A stretch of DNA of 18,812 nucleotides from Ichthyophonus hoferi (Eukaryota; Opisthokonta; Ichthyosporea; Ichthyophonida; Ichthyophonidae). The translations under genes were made by a program, and so were the position numbers. Numbering within the stretch: the stretch's first letter is position 1; the number at the start of each line of letters is the position of its first letter. Shown here one piece after another: positions 16,301-18,812 of this stretch. The notes under the pieces are model-generated. The model was not told where the DNA came from, made no database searches, and saw nothing but the letters and a program-made list of their open reading frames with translations. The stretch spans positions 67,044 through 85,855 of the forward strand of contig NAOQ01000071.1 of assembly GCA_002751075.1 (NCBI GenBank), written 5' to 3'.

Positions 16301-18703
16301 TAACACGATGTTTCCAATAGTATCGTGTAGAGTCCATGTTGCTGCGACTAGCTAAGCCAATGAACTTCATTGCCATCTCGCCATCTCGTCCCCAGGTTGT
16401 AGCAATGGCTTCTCCCGAGTGTGTGCCTCTTGTCATGGAGCCTAAGGTTTGTATACCTATCCTTAATTAAAGGTGTGTGTATCTATCCTTAATTAAAGGT
16501 GTGTGTATCTATTCTTTGCTCCCCTAGTACCTAAGACCAGAATTATTTGGCAAGACCCAGAAGAGTAATATTAATAGGATGGATAGAATAATGCCTAATG
16601 AAGGAAAATGGTCATATCTGATCAAGTGATGGCAATGAATATCTGGCACTGTGTTGTTACTACCCTGACATTATGTGGCTGCAGTCTGACCTATACACGT
16701 CTCCTGTCCTGGTGTTGGATTTTCAAAGCCTATACCCCAGCATGGTGATCGCCTACAACCTCTGTTACTCTACGTGTCTAGGTGTCTCTCTTCACTCCCT
16801 CTCCCTCCCTATCCCACCTCTCTGCATCTGTCTCGATGGGGACGTCATTGCACATTATACAGCCTGATATCCCTGTGTCAAAGACCCTTTCATCACTCTG
16901 ATAGCATTACCCATATACACTGTAATTGTTTTATGCTTCACACCCTCTGTATTTCTAATTCTACTATAGATACATGCCATAGTGTGATCACAATTGCCTT
17001 GCCATATAGTAATAATAATATAGTCCTAGATAAATATTTTCCACGGGCACCTTTATCTATATGCACGCTGCTGTCTTTCGGTTTGCAGTTATTCTGGTTA
17101 TCTCACATAGGAGTAGGTTCCTCTCAATACTAAATATATGCATCTTAATATGGGCTGCTACAGGAAAACTGAGCAGCAATGAAAGCAAGAAACTGGGTGT
17201 GAAAACCAACTATAAATGCCCATTTTCCTACTTGAAGTCCCTGCAGGTAATTCACCATCATTTCTGTTCCATGTTAATTTCCTTTGGTATAATTTACTAT
17301 CTAAAGCATATATGTATATATGGCAGCCCCTACCACATCTATGATTTATTTTAGTTCTACCGTGCTGCTCCAAATCATTCCTGTGGTTTTCATAACAGTA
17401 TACTAGGTTAATACCGATGGGCATTCTAAGATTCTATATTTATCGACAGATCAAATTGCGAATGATGTTAGTGCTGTCTATATGAGTGGATTAAAAGGTT
17501 TGTGACTGTAGCTGTCTTCTCTTTGTAACGGAGTACTGACGAATATATATATCTATATCTATATATATGCTCTTACTGACCCTCTCCTGACCCTTTGATG
17601 TACAGAAGGATATTTTTATAGCACCTAATCGTGTTATGTTTGTTAATAAGAAGGTAGGTGAGGCTCGCAGGCCATAGAGGGAGAGGGACACCCTTGTTTC
17701 TGAATTCATTGCCCATTCTTCCCTGTGGAGCCTCTGTCCTTATTGTGCCGTCCTGTGTACCCATACGTACTTATGCTTTCTATATTTCTTGCCACCTGCC
17801 AACCCTCTCTACTAGGATTAATATGGTGTCGTTATTTACTTCATTTAGATGATTGCACGGCAATAACAGTAGAGCTCATGATAGATGGGAGGTAGACATA
17901 CATACATACACCATTATCTGTGATCTATTACAATTGGTTATCGTCCAATCATATTATACTATTATACATGAATATCTTCATAGTAGGTAGTTGCCAATCA
18001 ATGATAGTGTTAGTGATATGATGCACGTGACCCTTCTAGGTTCAGGTGGGTCTCCTTCCACGCCTATTGGATGAAATCCTTCAAACCCGCTTCATGGTAA
18101 AACAGGTAGATGGATATGATTCTATCAATCCTTGGGTTTAGTGTAGCGATTGGTGGCCTGTACTGACTTTATTGTAATATATCATGCATATAAGGGTGGG
18201 TGACAGGCCAATCACGACAGGATCGTGAACATGCATACATACATACCTATTTATAAATATAACTACATCACCGTCTATTTTTACATGTATAGATCTATCA
18301 TATCTTTTTATATCTCAGCTATTTTCATATTTATTGTGCAGCATGTTTTAAACATTGCATTGCTAAACTAGGGTCTTACCAGACTTCAATTGTTTAAACA
18401 TAGAGACCCCGTTCTATACCTATTATATTCCGGACATTCTTCAAAGCCTGTGACATTCGAATCATTAATAACCATTTGGCTCCGTTTAGTCTTACTCCAT
18501 GGTGCATGTTAAGCCCAATACATTTCCTGGCCTCTTATGGCCTCTTATGGCCTCTTACCTGATCATCACCTAGTTTATGCTAAGGTTATAGCTTCTAACC
18601 CCACATAATTTATATCCAGTCAATGGGACGGTATAAAAATGACAATGCTCTCTATCGCCTATTGGATCATCGTCAGATGGCTCTAAAGCTCATTGCCAAT
18701 GTG
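1180..18703 (+). CDS. REV3: REV3, DNA polymerase zeta catalytic subunit (28 exons, 3' end beyond window)
   Basis: This is the B-family polymerase that, with REV7 and accessory subunits, extends DNA past lesions (translesion synthesis) in the nucleus. Exons: 1180-1332, 2276-2593, 3586-3879, 4206-4520, 4845-5124, 5433-5560, 6037-6224, 6548-7154, 7669-9923, 10212-10408, 10824-10908, 11329-11496, 11822-12003, 12391-12488, 12636-12742, 12919-12976, 13362-13494, 13879-13936, 14346-14419, 14582-14716, 15105-15196, 15757-15824, 16321-16446, 16685-16781, 17164-17246, 17606-17653, 18040-18105, 18620-18703. Domains in order: polymerase N-terminal domain (residues about 18-345), disordered linker (about 360-1540), REV7-binding region (about 1544-1650), exonuclease-like domain without catalytic acids (about 1720-1960), and palm/fingers from about 2000, with DFQSLYPS (motif A) at about 2052. 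The order and content match human REV3L from memory, with a shorter linker. Phases agree at every junction. One frame break sits at the A18 run in exon 9. The identity is very secure; exon 10's start is the least certain boundary. Confidence 0.95.
1333..2275 (+). other. REV3 intron 1 (943 nt)
   Basis: GT-AG intron. A small perfect hairpin (CCAAGG, loop AATA, CCTTGG) sits at 1338-1353, six bases after the 5' splice site. A purine-rich stretch covers about 1901-1960, and a pyrimidine-rich stretch lies near 2101-2135. The acceptor is cccctag at 2275, giving a phase-0 exon 2. I see no nested gene or mobile element. Confidence 0.8.
2276..2593 (+). CDS. REV3: REV3 exon 2 (N-terminal domain)
   Basis: Encodes residues 52-157. 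It begins [20 protein letters not shown] and continues [10 protein letters not shown], matching human [20 protein letters not shown] and IFPYLYVPYD. Later [10 protein letters not shown] and [11 protein letters not shown] match IDRALNVALG and VSGMPFYGYHE. The acceptor at 2275 keeps phase 0, and the donor is AAG|gtatta. This is one of the strongest parts of the REV3 assignment. Confidence 0.95.
2594..3585 (+). other. REV3 intron 2 (992 nt)
   Basis: This is the longest complete intron in the window, GT-AG, ending cttatacag. It is AT-rich with short tatata stretches. Open frames inside it (for example 3179-3451) are biased toward Tyr, Ile and Leu as expected for AT-rich non-coding sequence, and resemble nothing I know. 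Confidence 0.8.
3586..3879 (+). CDS. REV3: REV3 exon 3 (N-terminal domain)
   Basis: Encodes residues 158-255 in phase 0. [20 protein letters not shown], then [28 protein letters not shown], closely tracks human IYLYNPTMVKRICELLQSGA, then IMNKFYQPHEAHIPYLLQLFIDYNLYGMN. The tail after IKFRG is low-complexity (GNDKTKN..GNFGNG) and corresponds to the variable loop in human. The donor is GGG|gtaatg at 3880; a GT at 3863 was excluded because it breaks phase. Confidence 0.95.
4206..4520 (+). CDS. REV3: REV3 exon 4 (end of N-terminal domain)
   Basis: Encodes residues 256-360. It starts [13 protein letters not shown] and includes [20 protein letters not shown], matching human LFRWEQDEIP and [32 protein letters not shown] matches IWEDEKQRRRNRN. 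The acceptor tctag at 4205 and donor CAG|gtaaca keep phase 0. Confidence 0.93.
4845..5124 (+). CDS. REV3: REV3 exon 5 (start of linker)
   Basis: Encodes residues 361-453 plus one base. It opens [13 protein letters not shown], comparable to SQPESQDHR in human, then becomes Ser/Asp-rich and poorly conserved. The donor AAAG|gtttgtg leaves phase 1, which exon 6 completes. A competing GT at 5097 would give a phase that the next exon cannot take. Confidence 0.82.
5433..5560 (+). CDS. REV3: REV3 exon 6 (linker)
   Basis: Completes a Gly codon, then encodes [15 protein letters not shown] and continues to SNEVITFQ (residues 454-496). The opening resembles human VEEALINEEAILNLM. Flanking signals are cattag and CAG|gtacca. 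Phase 1 in, phase 0 out. Confidence 0.85.
5561..6036 (+). other. REV3 intron 6 (476 nt) with donor-proximal hairpin
   Basis: GT-AG intron. A perfect 9-bp stem with a 4-base loop (CTAACACTC, CCTT, GAGTGTTAG) occupies 5584-5605, 23 bases after the splice donor. The rest is AT-rich with a tatatata stretch near 5622-5640 and pyrimidine-rich segments. No gene seen. Confidence 0.75.
6037..6224 (+). CDS. REV3: REV3 exon 7 (acidic linker)
   Basis: Encodes residues 497-558 plus two bases. [20 protein letters not shown] is followed by an acidic run ([15 protein letters not shown]) and [10 protein letters not shown]. The [14 protein letters not shown] segment resembles human SPDEALVHLLAGL. It ends AG|gtatgg, and exon 8 supplies the last base of a Ser codon, producing SDSDSNDEGDE like SDDEENEP in human. 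The opposite-strand open frame here is a shadow. Confidence 0.87.
6548..7154 (+). CDS. REV3: REV3 exon 8 (linker with duplicated IPQYDG motif and NLS-like cluster)
   Basis: Encodes residues 559-761. [20 protein letters not shown] resembles the human segment NEPQIEKEEMELSLVMSQRW. Two copies of a short motif are present: IPQYDGSID (6849-6875) and [10 protein letters not shown] (7050-7079). Human REV3L has one, IPQLDGTADE. The exon ends with [16 protein letters not shown], a basic cluster that joins another at the start of exon 9 and is a likely nuclear localisation signal. The donor is GAA|gtaagt, phase 0. Confidence 0.9.
7155..7668 (+). other. REV3 intron 8 (514 nt)
   Basis: GT-AG intron with a strong acceptor (catatttctttgcag). 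It contains TATA/TGTG-rich simple sequence around 7290-7390 and no supported gene. Confidence 0.8.
7669..9923 (+). CDS. REV3: REV3 exon 9 (giant linker exon; frame break at A18)
   Basis: This 2,255-nt exon encodes residues about 762-1513 of the disordered linker, rich in Ser, Thr, Asn, Asp and Pro with no folded domain visible. It enters in phase 0 as [13 protein letters not shown], then the reading frame must shift by +1 (or -2) at a run of 18 A (7690-7707) to join the long frame open from 7686 to the donor. Read literally, the incoming frame stops at TGA 7738. Recognisable motifs are [10 protein letters not shown] (8586-8615, human SSPPRCWSPT), an acidic Ser patch ([11 protein letters not shown], near 9228) and IIVPKSLPV near the end. 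The donor is GAG|gtatga, phase 0. A single huge linker exon is also a feature of vertebrate REV3L. Antisense open frames across it are shadows. Confidence 0.9.
7690..7707 (+). repeat. A18 homopolymer inside REV3 coding sequence
   Basis: Eighteen consecutive A residues encode a lysine run. Run lengths of 19 or 16 would keep the REV3 frame; 18 does not. Homopolymers of this length are classic sites of sequencing error, polymorphism and polymerase slippage. Confidence 0.95.
10212..10408 (+). CDS. REV3: REV3 exon 10 (REV7-binding motif 1 region)
   Basis: Encodes residues 1514-1578 plus two bases. [20 protein letters not shown] aligns with human ILKPLMSPPSREEIMATLLD, followed by [13 protein letters not shown] against ETIYQEPFCSNP. 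This is the conserved block that carries REV7-binding motif 1 in human, but the anchoring Pro is Trp here. The start is uncertain: the pyrimidine-rich acceptor at 10109 leads in phase 0 into TAA at 10161, so I chose the next AG (cctcacag, 10211), which is phase 0 and open. The donor AA|gtatgt gives phase 2, which exon 11 completes. Confidence 0.78.
10302..10331 (+). other. REV3: Degenerate REV7-binding motif 1
   Basis: Residues [10 protein letters not shown] stand where human REV3L has ILKPLMSPPS. The two hydrophobic residues and the PP pair are kept, but the central Pro that locks under the REV7 safety belt is Trp. Position is fixed by the flanking LKETLL/IMATLL match. Confidence 0.65.
10824..10908 (+). 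CDS. REV3: REV3 exon 11
   Basis: Encodes residues 1579-1607: [20 protein letters not shown] and TNSLKLLK. The acceptor tacttag at 10823 is the only nearby one that completes the AA left by exon 10. With it, the distance from the EAF.ET block to the following exon equals that in human (EPFCSNPSDVPEK..LANDL). Earlier AGs at 10770 and 10776 are in the wrong phase. The donor is AAG|gtacag. Confidence 0.82.
11329..11496 (+). CDS. REV3: REV3 exon 12 (REV7-binding motif 2)
   Basis: Encodes residues 1608-1663. [20 protein letters not shown] then LWLKKN aligns with human DKKIVIMPCKCAPSRQLVQV then WLQAKEEY, the second REV7-binding site of human REV3L. The acceptor ttttttgccacag is strong; the donor CAG|gtctct is weak. 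If intron 12 were retained, 14 more codons would follow before a stop at 11539. Confidence 0.87.
11416..11445 (+). other. REV3: REV7-binding motif 2, consensus form
   Basis: [10 protein letters not shown] fits the hydrophobic-hydrophobic-x-P-x-x-x-P-P-S pattern of the human motif 1 (ILKPLMSPPS) better than human motif 2 does (VIMPCKCAPS). Function is inferred from the pattern and from its place in the alignment. Confidence 0.72.
11822..12003 (+). CDS. REV3: REV3 exon 13
   Basis: Encodes residues 1664-1723 plus two bases. The first two thirds ([17 protein letters not shown] and a Gln/Asn/Thr-rich run) are unconserved spacer, much shorter than the roughly 240-residue spacer in human. The end, [12 protein letters not shown], matches human SQIDGPSLNN at the border of the folded core. 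The acceptor is ctgccacag and the donor GG|gtatgtg. Confidence 0.87.
12391..12488 (+). CDS. REV3: REV3 exon 14 (start of exonuclease-like domain)
   Basis: Encodes residues 1724-1756 plus one base. [20 protein letters not shown] and [12 protein letters not shown] match human TYGFKVSIQNLQEAKALHEI and QNLTLISVELHA. The SLEIHA segment is where active proofreading polymerases have the exonuclease I motif DxE; the acidic pair is absent, as in other REV3 proteins. Donor is A|gtaagt. Confidence 0.93.
12636..12742 (+). CDS. REV3: REV3 exon 15
   Basis: Encodes residues 1757-1792. [20 protein letters not shown] aligns with human TRRDLEPDPEFDPICALFYC. Donor ACG|gtgggt, phase 0. Confidence 0.92.
12919..12976 (+). 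CDS. REV3: REV3 exon 16
   Basis: A 58-nt exon encoding [19 protein letters not shown] (residues 1793-1811), matching human GVIVIDKDKTV. Acceptor gatctgtag, donor G|gtacgt, phases 0 and 1. Confidence 0.88.
13362..13494 (+). CDS. REV3: REV3 exon 17 (degenerate exonuclease II region)
   Basis: Encodes residues 1812-1855 plus two bases. [20 protein letters not shown], then [10 protein letters not shown], matches human HEIANIIKRYDPDILLGYEI, then QMHSWGYLLQ. In proofreading polymerases this is GYNIxNFDxPYL with a catalytic Asp; here the position is Ser in SFSW. This supports a proofreading-deficient enzyme. Confidence 0.95.
13879..13936 (+). CDS. REV3: REV3 exon 18
   Basis: Encodes [19 protein letters not shown] (residues 1857-1875), matching human AAALSIDLCRMISRVP. 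Acceptor caccctgcag, donor ACA|gtaagt. Confidence 0.92.
14346..14419 (+). CDS. REV3: REV3 exon 19
   Basis: Encodes [20 protein letters not shown] then HISG (residues 1876-1899), matching human DDKIENRFAAERDEYGSYTM then SEINIVG. Phase 0 in, phase 2 out at AG|gtagga. Confidence 0.92.
14582..14716 (+). CDS. REV3: REV3 exon 20
   Basis: Encodes residues 1900-1944 plus two bases. [40 protein letters not shown] and TKWY match human ITLNLWRIMRNEVALTNYTF, ENVSFHVLHQRFPLFTFRVL and SDWF. This covers the exonuclease III region; the catalytic YxxxD pattern is not present. Confidence 0.95.
15105..15196 (+). CDS. REV3: REV3 exon 21
   Basis: Encodes residues 1945-1975 plus one base: [20 protein letters not shown] then [11 protein letters not shown], matching human YRWKMVDHYVSRVRGNLQML then EQLDLIG. 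Acceptor cactag, donor GTAG|gttggt. Confidence 0.9.
15197..15756 (+). other. REV3 intron 21 (560 nt)
   Basis: AT-rich GT-AG intron with acceptor cgttttgtttag. Open frames in it are short and unrecognisable. I see no repeat or RNA gene. Confidence 0.8.
15757..15824 (+). CDS. REV3: REV3 exon 22
   Basis: Encodes residues 1976-1998, [20 protein letters not shown] then GTQ, matching human GKTSEMARLFGIQFLHVLTR then GSQ. Donor CAG|gtaaaa, phase 0. Confidence 0.94.
15825..16320 (+). other. REV3 intron 22 (496 nt)
   Basis: GT-AG intron ending tttccaatag. A weak box C/D-like arrangement lies at 15988-16118: TGATGA at 15994-15999, CTGA at 16109-16112 and a six-base flanking stem. An open frame here contains YVDD but no other reverse-transcriptase motif. 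Neither is claimed as a gene. Confidence 0.7.
16321..16446 (+). CDS. REV3: REV3 exon 23 (entry to polymerase palm)
   Basis: Encodes residues 1999-2040. [20 protein letters not shown] and [12 protein letters not shown] match human YRVESMMLRIAKPMNYIPVT and APQCVPLIMEPE. An internal CAG|gttgta resembles a donor, but the homology reads straight through it. True donor AAG|gtttgt. Confidence 0.95.
16457..16513 (+). repeat. 26-bp tandem duplication in intron 23
   Basis: Two identical 26-bp units (ctatccttaattaaag then gtgtgtgtat), 16457-16482 and 16483-16508, plus the first bases of a third. Identity suggests a recent duplication. It starts ten bases after the splice donor. Confidence 0.9.
16685..16781 (+). 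CDS. REV3: REV3 exon 24 (motif A)
   Basis: Encodes residues 2041-2072 plus one base. It contains [20 protein letters not shown] then YSTCLG, matching human [20 protein letters not shown] then FSTCLG. The Asp of DFQSLYPS (codon 16718-16720, residue about 2052) is one of the metal-binding catalytic residues of B-family polymerases. Acceptor ggctgcag, donor CTAG|gtgtct. Confidence 0.97.
17164..17246 (+). CDS. REV3: REV3 exon 25
   Basis: Encodes residues 2073-2100, [20 protein letters not shown] then FSYLKSLQ, corresponding to human NLGKYDEFKFGCTSLRVPPD then LLYQV. Weaker identity but correct place and phase (1 to 0). Confidence 0.88.
17450..17497 (+). other. Possible cryptic or poison exon in intron 25
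   Basis: A 48-nt segment is flanked by a plausible acceptor (tatttatcgacag) and donor (AAAAG|gtttgtg). Included in phase 0 it would place a TGA at 17483-17485 in the REV3 frame. The homology reads directly from exon 25 to exon 26 without it, so it is not part of the main coding chain. Confidence 0.25.
17606..17653 (+). CDS. REV3: REV3 exon 26 (48-nt exon)
   Basis: Encodes [16 protein letters not shown] (residues 2101-2116), matching human HDITVSPNGVAFVKPS. Acceptor tgatgtacag, donor AAG|gtaggt, phase 0 on both sides. Confidence 0.92.
18040..18105 (+). CDS. REV3: REV3 exon 27 (fingers)
   Basis: Encodes [20 protein letters not shown] then KQ (residues 2117-2138), matching human KGVLPRMLEEILKTRFMVKQ. 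A second AG six bases downstream could drop VQ, but the length match to human favours keeping it. Confidence 0.94.
18106..18619 (+). other. REV3 intron 27 (514 nt)
   Basis: GT-AG intron. Holds a short CATA run near 18232-18246 and a 10-bp tandem repeat (ggcctcttat, about 2.9 copies) at 18529-18557. No gene seen. Confidence 0.8.
18529..18557 (+). repeat. 10-bp tandem repeat in intron 27
   Basis: Unit ggcctcttat repeats twice exactly with a partial third copy. It is GC-richer than the surrounding intron. Confidence 0.9.
18620..18703 (+). CDS. REV3: REV3 exon 28 (fingers, start of motif B)
   Basis: Encodes [20 protein letters not shown] then ALKLIANV (residues 2139-2166), matching human SMKAYKQDRALSRMLDARQL then GLKLIANV. 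This is the first half of motif B; the following TFGYT and motif C (YGDTDS) lie in exons beyond the window. Donor GTG|gtaggt, phase 0. Confidence 0.96.
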
Positions 18704-18736
18704 GTAGGTAGTTTGGCAGTGGGCCCTCTCTCTAAC

Positions 18737-18812
18737 GTATGTATGTATATATGTATGTATGTATGTATGTATATATGTATATATGTATATATGTATGTAT
18801 GTATATATGTAT
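18737..18812 (+). repeat. GTAT/ATAT microsatellite at window end
   Basis: At least 76 bp of mixed (GTAT)n and (GTATAT)n repeats begin 33 bases into intron 28 and run off the window. Array length is likely variable. Confidence 0.95.

Overview
The window looks like an AT-rich, intron-dense eukaryotic chromosome. It is almost entirely filled by one plus-strand gene, the catalytic subunit of DNA polymerase zeta (REV3, REV3L in animals). I could follow it through 28 coding exons from the start codon at 1180 to 18703, where the window ends inside the next intron. All 27 internal introns are GT-AG, 147 to 992 nt long. The exons join in consistent phase apart from one frame break at an 18-A run. Exon-by-exon resemblance to human REV3L (compared from memory), the very large central exon and the short exons on either side suggest an animal or close relative. 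The species cannot be named from this sequence.

Layout. Positions 1-119 (minus strand) carry the first 39 codons of an RWD-domain protein, reading out of the window. Positions 120-1179 separate that gene from REV3, which is transcribed the opposite way; this stretch holds a cluster of CCAAT boxes and is the likely shared or paired promoter. Exons 1-4 (1180-4520) encode the B-family polymerase N-terminal domain. Exons 5-9 (4845-9923) encode a long, poorly conserved, Ser/Thr/Asn-rich linker with basic clusters and acidic patches; exon 9 alone is 2.25 kb. Exons 10-13 (10212-12003) carry two REV7-binding-type motifs. Exons 13-22 encode the exonuclease-like domain, which lacks the acidic catalytic residues, as expected for REV3. 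Exons 23-28 enter the polymerase palm and fingers, including motif A at 16715-16738. Motif C (YGDTDS), the thumb and the C-terminal cysteine clusters lie beyond the window.

The modelled part encodes about 2,166 residues, assuming the A-run is read so that frame is kept. Introns not listed separately (3-5, 7, 9-20, 24-26) showed only splice signals and simple AT-rich sequence. I found no tRNA, rRNA, CRISPR array, transposon or virus-derived gene.

The points most worth a second look are the A18 frame break in exon 9, a reversed pattern of REV7-binding motif quality (motif 1 degenerate, motif 2 textbook), a duplicated IPQYDG motif in the linker, and a possible 48-nt poison exon in intron 25.
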